Shown here: positions 50,180 to 61,000 of the stretch, piece after piece | Numbering within the stretch: the stretch's first letter is position 1 | How the letters are laid out: every line of letters starts with the position of its first letter | NCBI RefSeq assembly: GCF_900104765.1 | Contig: NZ_LT629737.1 | Location: 1,612,001-1,676,000 of the forward strand | Origin: Gillisia sp. Hel1_33_143 | GTDB taxonomy: Bacteria > Bacteroidota > Bacteroidia > Flavobacteriales > Flavobacteriaceae | Direction: 5' to 3' | Length of the DNA: 64,000 nucleotides | Notes under the pieces: generated by a model | Seen by the model: the letters and a program-made list of their open reading frames with translations, nothing else | Told to the model about the DNA's origin: nothing | The model's database searches: none | Program-made: the position numbers and the translations under genes

Positions 50180-52636
50180 ATGGTTAGAAAATTTTCGATA
50201 ATAGTGCTCGCAGCGGCACTCGCAACAGGCTGTAAGAGCCAGGATATAATTTCCGGTAAGAACGGTAAAAGTGCTCAAACCACAACAGAGCAGAAAAAGA
50301 AAAGCAATGGTCTAAAATCTTATGCTGAGGTAATTACTAAAGAAGCTAAGTCTGATGAAGGCCTATTTACAACTCATCAGGTAGGAGATAAATTATATTT
50401 TGAGATTCCATTAACACTTTTTGAAAAAGATATGTTATTGGTTTCAAGAATTGCAAAAGTGCCTTCAGGTTATGGCGGAGGCTATGTAAATGCAGGTTCT
50501 AAAGTAAATGAACAGGTGGTGCGCTGGTATAAGCGAAATAACACTATAGACATGAAGGTGATAAGTTTTGAAAATCAAAGCGATGAAGAATCACCAATTT
50601 ATAAGTCTGTTTCTGCAAATAACTTTTCTCCAATTCTCTTTAGTTCTAAAATAGAAGCTTATAGCACAGATTCTACTAAAGTTGTGATTGAAGTGGGAGA
50701 GCTTTTTGAATCTGAAGTTGCTGCTATAGATGGACTTTCTCCTTCACTTAGAAAAGAATACAAAGTTAAAAAGTTTGATAAAAGCAGGTCTTATATAGAA
50801 TCTGCACATGCCTATCCTAAGAATGTTGAGGTAAGACATGTGATGACCTATGAGGCAGAAACACCACCGGAAAGAGATCAAGCCGGTACAATTTCACTTT
50901 TAATGAATCAATCTATGATCTTATTGCCAGATGATAAGATGCAACCAAGAATTGCAGATGATAGGGTGGGATGGTTTAGTGTTAAGAAGTATGATTATGA
51001 TTCAGATCAGTTAAAATCTGATGATTATGAAATTATTAGACGATGGAGATTGGTTCCAAAAGATATGGAAGCTTATAAGCGCGGAGAATTGGTAGAACCT
51101 GTAAAGCCAATTGTCTATTATCTAGATCCGGCAACTCCTTTAAAATGGCGACCATATTTTAAACAAGGTATAGAAGATTGGAATAAGGCTTTTGAAGAGG
51201 CAGGATTTAAAAATGCAATTATCGCAAAAGATCCTCCTAGTAAAGAAGAAAATCCAGAGTTTAGTCCGGAAGATATAAGATATTCTGTAGTTAGATATGT
51301 AGCTAGTACTACCAGAAATGCTGTAGGCCCTTCAGTTATAGATCCTAGAACAGGAGAGATCATAGAAAGTGATATTATCTGGTACCACAATCATTTAAGA
51401 TCTTATAGAAATAGATTTATGATAGAAGCTGGAGCTCAGAATCCTGCTGCAAGAAGTTTGAATACTCCAAAGAAAGAAATTGGAGAGATGATGCGTATGG
51501 TTATTGCACATGAGGTGGGACATGCATTAGGCCTGCCACATAATATGAAAGCTAGTGCTGCGTATCCCACAGATTCTTTAAGATCTGCTAGTTTTACTCA
51601 AGAATACGGTCTAACTCCCTCTATAATGGATTATGCGCGTGTAAACTATGTAGCTCAACCGGAAGATAAAGGGGTAAGATATATTAGAATGATGGGACCA
51701 TATGACAAATATGCTATTAATTGGGGGTATAGATATTTGCCATCTGCTCAAAATTCTAAAGCAGAAAAGAAGACCTTAGATGCATGGATCTTAGAAAAGT
51801 CTGGAGATCCTATCTATGAATTTGGTGGGGGATATGACGGTGTAGATCCTCAAGCTCAAAGAGAAAGTTTAGGTAAAGATCAGGTAAAGGCGAGTGAATA
51901 CGGACTCGCAAATCTAAAAAGAGTAGTTCCAAACTTAGTAGAATGGACGGCTGCAGATGGTAAAAATTATGATGATCTAGAAGAAGTATATAAAGAGCTT
52001 ATCAATTTATGGAGAGGATATATCTACCATGTAGTTACAAATGTTGGTGGTGTGTATGAGACCAGAAAAACTAGTGATCAAGACGGTTTGGTGTACGCCG
52101 CTGTTCCCAAAGAGATACAAAAGGATGCAGTTAGGTTTTTAAACCAAAATGCTTTTAACACTCCAGATTGGTTGTTAGAAAAAGATATTTTAAATAGAAT
52201 TGAGGCTTCTGGTGCTATAGAAAGAATTCAGAATTTACAAACAAGAGCATTAAACTATCTTTTAGATGAAGGTAGAATTAAAAGAATGGTGAGCAATGAG
52301 CAAATGAATGCAAGAGACGCCTATAGCGCAGTAGAATTTATGGAAGATCTTAGAAAAGGGATCTTTTCAGAATTGTATGCTGGAAAGATGGTAGATGCTT
52401 ATAGAAGAAACTTACAACGATCTTTTGTGGATGAAGCAGCTCAATATGTGCAAGAATTAAAAGCTCAGGAAGATCAGAAAATCTTAAAGTCTGATGTTAT
52501 TGCGCTAATGAGAGGAGAGATGCAGCGTCTAAAGTCTGATCTAAATTCAAGAAAGATGAGATCTTCAGATCAATTAACTAGATTTCATTGGGCAGATCTA
52601 ATCGCTAGAATAGATGCAGGTTTAAGAATAGAGTAG
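50180..52636 (+). CDS. Zinc metalloprotease lipoprotein, DUF5117/DUF4953 type
   Basis: 818 residues. Lipoprotein signal with lipobox TGC, then an N-terminal domain (DUF5118/5117-like), and a metzincin site HEVGHALGLPH with His444, Glu445, His448 and His454, followed by a large C-terminal helical region. Such proteins are common in Bacteroidota and sit at the outer membrane or periplasm; the substrate is unknown. Transcribed alone, ending at a shared terminator. Confidence 0.88.
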   Translation: MVRKFSIIVLAAALATGCKSQDIISGKNGKSAQTTTEQKKKSNGLKSYAEVITKEAKSDEGLFTTHQVGDKLYFEIPLTLFEKDMLLVSRIAKVPSGYGGGYVNAGSKVNEQVVRWYKRNNTIDMKVISFENQSDEESPIYKSVSANNFSPILFSSKIEAYSTDSTKVVIEVGELFESEVAAIDGLSPSLRKEYKVKKFDKSRSYIESAHAYPKNVEVRHVMTYEAETPPERDQAGTISLLMNQSMILLPDDKMQPRIADDRVGWFSVKKYDYDSDQLKSDDYEIIRRWRLVPKDMEAYKRGELVEPVKPIVYYLDPATPLKWRPYFKQGIEDWNKAFEEAGFKNAIIAKDPPSKEENPEFSPEDIRYSVVRYVASTTRNAVGPSVIDPRTGEIIESDIIWYHNHLRSYRNRFMIEAGAQNPAARSLNTPKKEIGEMMRMVIAHEVGHALGLPHNMKASAAYPTDSLRSASFTQEYGLTPSIMDYARVNYVAQPEDKGVRYIRMMGPYDKYAINWGYRYLPSAQNSKAEKKTLDAWILEKSGDPIYEFGGGYDGVDPQAQRESLGKDQVKASEYGLANLKRVVPNLVEWTAADGKNYDDLEEVYKELINLWRGYIYHVVTNVGGVYETRKTSDQDGLVYAAVPKEIQKDAVRFLNQNAFNTPDWLLEKDILNRIEASGAIERIQNLQTRALNYLLDEGRIKRMVSNEQMNARDAYSAVEFMEDLRKGIFSELYAGKMVDAYRRNLQRSFVDEAAQYVQELKAQEDQKILKSDVIALMRGEMQRLKSDLNSRKMRSSDQLTRFHWADLIARIDAGLRIE

Positions 52637-52667
52637 CTACTCAATAAATCTATTTACATTTAATTAA

Positions 52668-52703
52668 AAAGAGGTAATTCCTATGAGAATTACCTCTTTT
52701 TTT
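52668..52703. terminator. Bidirectional terminator
   Basis: AAAGAGGTAATTC and GAATTACCTCTTT pair over 13 bp with a 6-base loop, with T runs on both sides, between converging genes. Confidence 0.9.
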
Positions 52704-52720
52704 ATATGCATACTCCAAAA

Positions 52721-55183
52721 TTAGATCTTACCATAGGTGTTCGCTGTTCTAGGTTGGTCTGGAGAGATCCTATCATTTTTAAACCAATTTTTCATTCTAT
52801 TGTAATCTAAAAAGTAACTAACGCGTAAAGACAAACTATTTATCTGGGGCTGATCGAACAGTATGTTGAAATTATTAGAGAAATTAATTTTTGAATTTTC
52901 TATGTAACTGTCTATCGCATTTCTGTAAAGTAACGTTAGCTGGCTTCCCGGAGCGAACCACCACGAATATCTAAGATCTATGTTCCAACTATTATAAGTA
53001 GTGTCAAATGTATTCTCATATCCATTTCGGAGATCTAAGGTGCCGTTAGGCTGTAGATTAAAAAATTGATCATATTGAACTTCGGTATAGTAATGTCTAA
53101 ATGCCAGATTTAGCGCCATTTTATTATTGAAAATATATCTTGACTCTAAAGAATTTATAATGGTATTTCTATTCCTAGAACCTATTACGATCTCATCACC
53201 TAAAAGATCTACAAAACCTTGCTCCTTATCAGAAAGGCTAATAGTAGTAGAAAGTAATACTTTAAATTTATCAGAAACTTGAAAGCTTGGATTCACATCG
53301 ATATTTAAGATGCCACGTCCTTTTTCATCATATTTATACCAATCTGCAGACGCAGATAATCGTAGCTTTTTACGGTAATCTGTACTAAAATATATCCATT
53401 GGTCATAATAAGAAGGAAGCTCTAGATACCTTCCGGCTACTCGTGGTTCATAAATATCCTGTGTTCCTAATGGAGTAGTTTCAAAACCAAATCCAAAATT
53501 GAAGAATTCTTTTGTAGTAAAGCTCGAATTAAAATTTAAGATCAGATTACTAAAAAGGTCTGGTTCTAATCTACGCTGATGGAAAACATTAAAGTTAAGG
53601 TACATTGTATTTAAGAAGCCTTTAGGTTGCAAATACCTATATCCGTAATATCCCGAATAATTAATGTAATTGGTAAATCCTGAATATCCTAGGTCATTAA
53701 TATCATAATCTTTGCTTCTATAGTCCATCTGAACATTCAACCGGTTCTTTCCGTTAATCTTCGCAATTCCAAGAACTCCTTCTGTTCCAAATTTTGTTCC
53801 TTCATCCATTACCCAGCTACCTTCTGCATTCGCCCAATAATTCATGGTATTCTTTTTATTGGTAAGATCTAGATAAAGCCCGGTAGCGTTGGCATCTCTA
53901 AAGTTTCCATCTCTTGTAGTATTAGTATTTACTATAGATACAGAAGAATTCTCTCCAAAGCGTTGGTCTAGTACAAGTATGTTATAATTGGTTAGTGGTT
54001 CTACTAATTGTTTTCTGAAAGTATTATTCTCTGTATTTTTTATAGTAGCGTATGTCTTTTTGGTAACGGCATTGAAAAAACCTATTCCTAATCCGTTATC
54101 TGTTCTTCCAGAAATCTTTAACGCGTTCAAAAGATCTACTGTAGTAGGAAATGAGGTAAACTCTTCATTTTCTAATAATTCTGGTCTTCCAGAGGGGTTT
54201 CCTCCAACTCTTCTGGAGTAAAAAAGATTCCCTTTAGAAAATAATTCTGTCCCTTCAGTAAAGAAGGGTCTTTGCTCATTATACTGAACTTCAAAAGCAG
54301 AAAGGTTTAAGACAGCATCATCAAATTTGGTTTGTCCAAAATCTGGTATAAGTATCATGTCTAAGGTAAACGCATCATTAATTCCATATTTAAGATCCAT
54401 TCCTCCATTCACGCTTACCTCTGTAGTTCCATCATAATTATTTAGATACGTAGAAATGTAAGGTTGAAATGAGAGACGGGTAGGAGTGTTGATATTTTGA
54501 ATTCCGTAGATCTCTCCATCGTAGATAGAAAAGGAACCTTTAGAATTATCTACAGGGCTCCAGCTATATCTAGCACCACTCCTTCTATACTCACGTTCCA
54601 TATTTAATCCCCATTCCTGAATATTTTTCTTAGGGAATCTAAGTTCAGAGTATGGGATAAATATTTCTACAACCCAGTCTTTTTCATTTATTTGAACCGC
54701 ACTATACCAAACTCCATTCCAACTGGAATCTTCATTATCGTTGGTCATTTTAGCGTCGTACTGTACCCCAGCAGCAGTTATTATAAACTGTAGACTTTGT
54801 TGTCTATCATTATAGCCATTTAAGAGAATAAAGAAAAAATCGTCATTACCAATATTGTCACGTTCGGTTAGTTCTTTAGGGATATTTGTAATGTTTGGAT
54901 CATTTAGGGTGGCTCCAAAATATATACCTAGATCATCGTACACGATCTTTACATTGGTTTGAAGGCTATCTGGTATGGCAATTCCATTAGTAGGCGTTCG
55001 TTCTACAAAATTGGTAGCTATAGGTGCGTTTATCCATGCTTCATCATCTAAAATCCCATCAATTTTTGGTGCATTAGCAATTCTAATGATATTTATGGAT
55101 TTTCTGGGGATGGTATCGTTTTCCTGAGCATGGTTAAGCTGAAAAATGAAGATTGTGATGATGATGAATAAGATAGATTTCAT
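52721..55183 (-). CDS. DUF5916 outer-membrane protein with CBM9-like domain
   Basis: 820 residues with a signal peptide. Residues about 25-230 resemble a carbohydrate-binding family 9-like domain (IDGILDDEAWINAPIATNF). The remainder has the alternating aromatic strands of a DUF5916 beta-barrel in the outer membrane. Function is unknown in the family; a glycan-related uptake or surface role is proposed. It converges with the metalloprotease gene. Confidence 0.85.
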   Translation of the reverse strand: MKSILFIIITIFIFQLNHAQENDTIPRKSINIIRIANAPKIDGILDDEAWINAPIATNFVERTPTNGIAIPDSLQTNVKIVYDDLGIYFGATLNDPNITNIPKELTERDNIGNDDFFFILLNGYNDRQQSLQFIITAAGVQYDAKMTNDNEDSSWNGVWYSAVQINEKDWVVEIFIPYSELRFPKKNIQEWGLNMEREYRRSGARYSWSPVDNSKGSFSIYDGEIYGIQNINTPTRLSFQPYISTYLNNYDGTTEVSVNGGMDLKYGINDAFTLDMILIPDFGQTKFDDAVLNLSAFEVQYNEQRPFFTEGTELFSKGNLFYSRRVGGNPSGRPELLENEEFTSFPTTVDLLNALKISGRTDNGLGIGFFNAVTKKTYATIKNTENNTFRKQLVEPLTNYNILVLDQRFGENSSVSIVNTNTTRDGNFRDANATGLYLDLTNKKNTMNYWANAEGSWVMDEGTKFGTEGVLGIAKINGKNRLNVQMDYRSKDYDINDLGYSGFTNYINYSGYYGYRYLQPKGFLNTMYLNFNVFHQRRLEPDLFSNLILNFNSSFTTKEFFNFGFGFETTPLGTQDIYEPRVAGRYLELPSYYDQWIYFSTDYRKKLRLSASADWYKYDEKGRGILNIDVNPSFQVSDKFKVLLSTTISLSDKEQGFVDLLGDEIVIGSRNRNTIINSLESRYIFNNKMALNLAFRHYYTEVQYDQFFNLQPNGTLDLRNGYENTFDTTYNSWNIDLRYSWWFAPGSQLTLLYRNAIDSYIENSKINFSNNFNILFDQPQINSLSLRVSYFLDYNRMKNWFKNDRISPDQPRTANTYGKI

Positions 55184-55337
55184 TGATGAAGTTTCTTAAT
55201 AGACACCACTTTAGGTAAATTGTTGCAGAAAATATTGAATTATTAATTTAAAATTTATAAATCGCTATAATTTAGGAGAATATGAGGGTGATTTTTAGTG
55301 ATCTTTGATCGGTCTTTTTGAGAGATAGGAATAAAAA

Positions 55338-55357
55338 AACCGTCATTTAAGACGGTT
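55338..55357 (-). terminator. Terminator after small lipoprotein gene
   Basis: AACCGTC/GACGGTT with a 6-base loop, A run on the left giving a U tract on the minus strand, 32 bases after the stop at 55389. Confidence 0.8.
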
Positions 55358-55388
55358 AAACTAAAAAATGGAAAATAAGAATTATTAA

Positions 55389-55634
55389 TTATTCCATATC
55401 ATCTGCAGCTTCTTCACCATTCACATCATCTGCATCGTGAATTTCTTCATCAATTTCTTGTTTCAATTTTTCAGCGCCTTCTTCCATTTTATCACCGGCT
55501 TTTTCAGCACCTTCTTTAATGTCTTTTCCAATAGCTTTAGCAGCATCTTCGGTTTTCTGTTGGGTAGATTCTCTGCAGGAAGTTAGAGAACCGGTAATTC
55601 CGCAGATCATAAGTACTAATAAAAATTTTCTCAT
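55389..55634 (-). CDS. Small acidic lipoprotein (81 aa)
   Basis: Lipoprotein signal with lipobox TSCRE, then an Ala/Glu/Lys-rich helical domain of heptad character (AGDKMEEGAEKLKQEID) and a C-terminal acidic end EEAADDME. Paralogous to the neighbouring 55720-55965 gene, which shares the ending DVNGEEAADDM. These proteins may act as envelope-stress or outer-membrane-associated helical proteins; function unknown. Confidence 0.75.
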   Translation of the reverse strand: MRKFLLVLMICGITGSLTSCRESTQQKTEDAAKAIGKDIKEGAEKAGDKMEEGAEKLKQEIDEEIHDADDVNGEEAADDME

Positions 55635-55665
55635 GGGTTTAGATTTTAGATATTAATTTAATTAA

Positions 55666-55701
55666 AAAAAGCCATCACAAAGAAATTTGAGATGGCTTTT
55701 T
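55666..55701. terminator. Terminator between paralogous lipoprotein genes
   Basis: AAAAAGCCATC and GATGGCTTTTT form an 11-bp stem with a 14-base loop, upstream of the 55389 gene and after the 55720 gene. Confidence 0.8.
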
Positions 55702-55719
55702 AAATATTATAGTGAAATA

Positions 55720-55965
55720 CTATTGCATGTCGTCTGCAGCTTCTTCACCGTTAACATCGTCAGTTCCTTGAACTTCTTCATTCATTTCATTAGATGCATC
55801 TTGTGCAGCTCCTTCAATTTCGTTTCCAGCAGCTTCAGTGTTGCTTTCGATGTCGTTTCCAACAGCTTCAACAGCATCTTCAGATTTCTCTTCTGTAGTT
55901 TCTCTACAAGAGTAAAGAGATAAAGTTAAAACTGCTCCTAATAATAATAAAGATAATTTTTTCAT
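55720..55965 (-). CDS. Small acidic lipoprotein paralogue (81 aa)
   Basis: Lipobox YSCRE and an acidic Ala/Glu/Asn-rich helix ending DVNGEEAADDMQ, almost the same end as its neighbour. Same length as the other members at 55389 and 63564. Each gene has its own terminator, so the copies are separately expressed. Function unknown. Confidence 0.75.
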   Translation of the reverse strand: MKKLSLLLLGAVLTLSLYSCRETTEEKSEDAVEAVGNDIESNTEAAGNEIEGAAQDASNEMNEEVQGTDDVNGEEAADDMQ

Positions 55966-56010
55966 TGTGAAATATGTTTAATTAGTTGAACAGCAAATTT
56001 AAACTAATTT

Positions 56011-56796
56011 TTAATTTTGCCAAGAACTCTTTTCAGTTAAATATTTCCAATATCTTTTAGGTACATGTTGTATGTGAAGGCGCATATTTACTCGAGATTT
56101 GATGTTTGTGCTTTTAAAATATTGTTGCCATAATTGTTCAAATTCTATCTCTTCATCCTTATAAACTGCAGAATTTTGCGTATTTAGATCATTATTTTTT
56201 GTAATTTCAAGACTTATATAGTTGGTTTTTTGCAAATTATAGTATAAGCCTATTTTTCTTTTAAGGTCATATATTATCCAATTTTGATCTGCATATCTTC
56301 TTTCAAAATGATCTAATATAATTGGAAGCACATTAAAGTCTGGCTCCATTACTGCGAAAAATATGTTGTCTTTGGTGAGCTTGAACCTAATAAAAGCTTC
56401 CATTCTGTGCTTTTCCCGATGAACCATTTTTACGATCTGCTGAATTTCGAGAATAACAGGATTAGAAAAATCCTTATCTACAGGAATTTTAGAGAAAAAT
56501 ATAAGCTTTATATAACTTAATAATTTCATCTCAATGCCCATTTGCTCGCTCAGAAAAGCGTAATGTACTTTTCTTACAACTGCTGAAGACCCTTTTTTTA
56601 TAAGTCCGGAAGTGACTCTTTTTGCTTTGGAATTATCTGTTAGTACACTTTCTATAGTAGAGAACATATCGGGTTGTAATTGCTCTGAATATGAAATCCC
56701 CAGAACATTAATTTTCTCATCGAAGATTTGAAAAATGCAAGTGAGAAAGCCTTCAAAGCTGCCGTCATAACTTAAATGAACTGGTTTTGTTACCAT
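56011..56796 (-). CDS. DUF4130/TIGR03915-type repair partner (261 aa)
   Basis: An Ile/Phe-rich soluble protein matching the size and context of the TIGR03915 (DUF4130) family, whose members always accompany the radical SAM repair protein TIGR03916. Its start overlaps the end of that gene by seven bases. A glycosylase- or nucleotide-repair-like role is suggested for the pair in the family name; the reaction is not known from this sequence. Confidence 0.75.
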   Translation of the reverse strand: MVTKPVHLSYDGSFEGFLTCIFQIFDEKINVLGISYSEQLQPDMFSTIESVLTDNSKAKRVTSGLIKKGSSAVVRKVHYAFLSEQMGIEMKLLSYIKLIFFSKIPVDKDFSNPVILEIQQIVKMVHREKHRMEAFIRFKLTKDNIFFAVMEPDFNVLPIILDHFERRYADQNWIIYDLKRKIGLYYNLQKTNYISLEITKNNDLNTQNSAVYKDEEIEFEQLWQQYFKSTNIKSRVNMRLHIQHVPKRYWKYLTEKSSWQN

Positions 56797-58061
56797 TTAG
56801 CTTCAAATAAACTTAATTGATTGCTGTAATCTTTTCTGAATTTTGATGCAGAATTCTGTAATATGAGTCCTTTTATTTTTACTGCTGTGAGATCTCTTTT
56901 TTCAAAATCTCGAGAATCGCACGTAATAAAATATTTTGCTCTGTTTATAGCAATACCAATCTTTTTAAGATGATCCCAATTTAACTTGCTATATCTTCTT
57001 GCTTCAATTATTTTGTAAACAGACTTAAGGCCTATTCCCGGAATCCTTGTGATAAGGCTTTTATCTGCTCTATTAATATCTATAGGGAACATGTCTAAAT
57101 TTCTTAATGCCCAGCTAAGCTTTGGATCTATTTCTAAGTCTAGGTTTTGATTCTCCTCATTTAGAAGTTCTCGAATGTCGAATCCGTAAAACCTAAGCAA
57201 CCAATCTGTTTGATACAATCTATTCTCTCTTAGCAGCGGCACCGGGCTTCCTAAAGCAGGCAGTCTGGAATCTTGAGCGATTGGAATATATCCTGAATAG
57301 TATACTCGTTTCATCTGGAATTTCTTGTAATAATAAGCTGCAGAGTACATCACGTCTCTATCACTTTCTCCGGTAGCCCCAACTATCATTTGAGTGCTTT
57401 GGCCTGCGGGTGCATATTTAGGAGTGCTTCGAATCAATTTTTTTTCGTTTTGATAAATTTGAATACTATTTTTAACCGCTTCCATAGGTTTTATAAAGTC
57501 TTCATGCTTTTTATCTGGTGCCAATAATTTTAATCCTGAAATGGTTGGGATCTCAATGTTTACCGAAAGCCTATCTGCATAAAGACCGGCTTCTCTCATT
57601 AACTCATCACTGGCTCCAGGTATAGATTTTAGATGTATATAACCATTGAAGTTTTCTTCTAATCTCAGTTTTTTAGCCACTTGCACCAAACGCTCCATGG
57701 TATGATCTGGACTTTTAAAGATCCCGGAACTTAAGAATAAGCCTTCTATATAATTTCTTCTATAGAAATTCATGGTTAGGCTTACTACTTCTTCCACTTT
57801 AAATGCGGCTCTTTTTATATCGTTACTTTTTCTGGTAACGCAATAGGCACAATCAAAAATACAGTGGTTAGTTAATAATATTTTGAGAAGCGATACACAT
57901 CTACCATCTTCTGTATAGCTATGGCAAATTCCCACGCCATCACTGTTACCCAATCCCTTATTTTTGTTAGATCTTTTGCTTCCACTACTGGAGCATGAAA
58001 TATCATACTTTGCGGCATCTGCCAGAATATCTAATTTTTCTTTAATTCTTTCGAAAGACAT
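56790..58061 (-). CDS. Radical SAM putative DNA repair protein (TIGR03916 type)
   Basis: The 4Fe-4S cluster motif CIFDCAYC is at 67, 71 and 74 and the SAM-binding barrel follows. The C-terminus (about 330-390) contains helix-hairpin-helix DNA-binding units (IPGIGLKSVYKIIEAR). The family is a predicted DNA modification/repair enzyme paired with the DUF4130 protein encoded next. It is in one operon with DnaE2-like and DinB polymerases, which supports a damage-response role. Confidence 0.85.
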   Translation of the reverse strand: MSFERIKEKLDILADAAKYDISCSSSGSKRSNKNKGLGNSDGVGICHSYTEDGRCVSLLKILLTNHCIFDCAYCVTRKSNDIKRAAFKVEEVVSLTMNFYRRNYIEGLFLSSGIFKSPDHTMERLVQVAKKLRLEENFNGYIHLKSIPGASDELMREAGLYADRLSVNIEIPTISGLKLLAPDKKHEDFIKPMEAVKNSIQIYQNEKKLIRSTPKYAPAGQSTQMIVGATGESDRDVMYSAAYYYKKFQMKRVYYSGYIPIAQDSRLPALGSPVPLLRENRLYQTDWLLRFYGFDIRELLNEENQNLDLEIDPKLSWALRNLDMFPIDINRADKSLITRIPGIGLKSVYKIIEARRYSKLNWDHLKKIGIAINRAKYFITCDSRDFEKRDLTAVKIKGLILQNSASKFRKDYSNQLSLFEAKW

Positions 58062-58065
58062 ATTT

Positions 58066-61000
58066 TTAAGATTTGGTGTGAACTTCTTTTCGTTCTTCTA
58101 AACTTTTCATTTTTTCCAATCGGTGGCCTGTAGCCAAATTTTCTTCAGCAAAACGTGGGTCTGTGATGTAGGATTCTTTTCTCATCTTACTGACTTCAAT
58201 ACTCAAAAAATCAAATTCTTCCGTCACTTTTCCGAAGAGAGCATAAACTCCGGGGCCTCTAAAACTAAATTTCTTTGCTACTGGTGGAAACAGGATCGTA
58301 TCAAAAAATTGACCTTGGCTATCTATAAAGGTTCCAAAATGCATGCGGTCTCCTTTAGCAGTCTTTGTGTTTTTAACGGTCACCAAATAGCCGTAGATCA
58401 AAATATTCCGATTTAAAAAATCTTTAAGATCTTTCTGGCCATGTGTGGTTTTAGGATCTTCTTTAAGAAGTTCAAAATGGCCACACAAAGGGAATCCTAA
58501 AAGCTCTATTTGCTCAAAAGCTTCTTCTAAACTGGTAGTGTTAAGTGCAGGAAGTGTAAAATTTTTATGCTTCGGAACAAAAAGCGGTAACTGGTCTGGA
58601 CGTTTTGGAGCTTTGCTAAGCTTAAAATGTGCTTCCCATAAGAGCTTATATTTATCTACTCCTGTAAACCGAAAAGAGTTGATCCTTATAAGGATGCTTA
58701 ATTGCTCAATCCCAATACTTACTCTATTAATAAAATCTTCTAAAGATTTAAAAGCACCATGAAAATTTCTATTTTCTATAATTCTTTGTGCGGCGCGCTG
58801 CTCCAGTTCTTTTAGATATCCAAAGCCCAGATAGATGGTTTTCCCTTGTATGGTATTGTGAAAATCGCCTTTATTTATACAAGGTGGTTCTATAGTAGCA
58901 CCCTGCATTTTAGCCTCATGCACATACATCTCTGGTGAATAAAAGCCTCCGCCATTATTAAGTGTTGCCACCATATATTCTAACGGAAAATAAGTTTTTA
59001 AAAATAAACTCTGATAGCTTTCTACAGCATAGCTGGCAGAATGGCCTTTAGCAAAAGCATATCCTGCAAAACTTTTTATTTGATCCCAAACTTCAAAAAT
59101 GGTCTTCTCTGCTATTTTCTTTTCTTTACAATTAGAAATGAACTTTTCTTCTACCTGCTGAAATTCTGCTCTGGAACGATACTTTCCGCTCATTCCTCTT
59201 CTTAGCACATCTGCTTCTCCTAAGCTAAGTCCGGCAAAGTAATGCGCTACTTTTATCACATCTTCTTGATAGACCATAATTCCATAAGTATCTGGCATAA
59301 TACGAGCTAGTTCTGGGTGCGCATTGCTGCGGCGTTCTGGATATCTATGTCTCATAATATATTCTCGCATCATTCCGCTTTTAGCAACACCGGGTCTGAT
59401 GATAGAGCTTGCTGCTACCAAACCTAAATAAGTATCGGTTTGAAGTTTTCTTAGCAACATGCGCATCGCCGGAGATTCTACGTAAAAACAACCAATACAA
59501 GAAGCTTCCCTAACCAGCTTATTAATATTAGGATCCTCTTTCATTTTATGTATATCATGAATATCAAAAGGTGCAGCATTTGGCTGATTTTGTTCAATAA
59601 TTTCTAAAGAATCCCTAATCTTTCCTAAACCCCGCTGCGCTAGGATATCAAACTTATATAAGCCAACATCTTCGGCAATTACCATATCAAATTGTACCGT
59701 AGGAAATCCCTTTGGAGGCAGGTCTAAAGCAGAGAAATAGGTGAGGGGTTTGTCTGAAATTAAGATACCTCCTGCATGTATACTAATGTAATTTGGCATT
59801 CCTTGAATAAGATCGCCATATTTAAGCACGATCTTATGCAGATTGTCTATTTCAGATTTTGGAAGATATCCATCACATAGCTTGTCTATATCTTCTTTTG
59901 GCAACCCAAAAACCTTTCCTAATTCTCGTATTACTGCTTTGTACTGAAAAGTGTTATAAGTTGCTAACAGCGCAGTATTCGGAAACTCTTCAAAAATAAA
60001 TCGGGTGATATCTGCTCTGTCATTCCAGGCAAAATCTATATCAAAATCTGGCGGACTCGTTCTGTATTCATTGATAAAACGCTCAAAATATAGATCGAGT
60101 TCTATGGGATCTACCTCGGTGATCTGTAGTAAATAAGCAACAATGCTATTTGCACCACTTCCTCTACCTACATAAAAATATCCTTTTTCACGAGCATATT
60201 CACAGATGCGCCAATTCAGAAGAAAGTAAGAGACAAAGTTTAATTGCTTGATCACCTTCAGTTCAGAATTCATACGGGTATAAACCTCTTCTTTAGCTTC
60301 AGGATATCTAAAGGATACCGCTTTCTGGCATAATTCATCTAGCAATTGCTCATCAGACGCTCTACTTTCTCTAAATATCTGCTGATTTTGAGGCTTCCTA
60401 TTTGCTGAAAAATCGAAATTAATTTGACACTCGTCTAGTAATTTCTGAGTATTCTCCAGTATAAACGGGAAGTCTTCAAATTTTTCTTTCAACTGTTCTA
60501 GCGGAAGCATTCTTTCATCGATACCTGCCTGCTCTTCTGGCTGAAGCTTGCTTAGAATAGTATTATTGTCTATAGCGCGTAAAAGTCGATGTGCGTTGAA
60601 ATCTCTTTTATTTCTAAAGGTTACAGGCTGTAACACCACCAATTTTGTGGTGAGTTCTCTCAGTTTTGAAAATCTAAGTTTTCGCAATTCGCTCACAGAA
60701 ACCCCTATAAATTCATTGGGTTGAAATTGAGTGATCTCTGCCGCCATGATTTTCTCGAACGGATAGATCACAAAAGCTTCTTTAAAAACAGGAGCTTTTT
60801 CGGGGATCTTAGATTTTTGGTGCAGATGTGTAGATAGATAATCGTTAAGCTCTTTAAAACCTTCGTTATTTTTGGCAATAGCTACAAATTGTTGCTGTGC
60901 ACCATTTCTAAAATCAATTCCCAATACAGGTGCTATGTTATATTCTGAAGCTTTTCTCACAAAATTTAAACATGCAGAAGTGTTGTTGATATCTGTAAGT

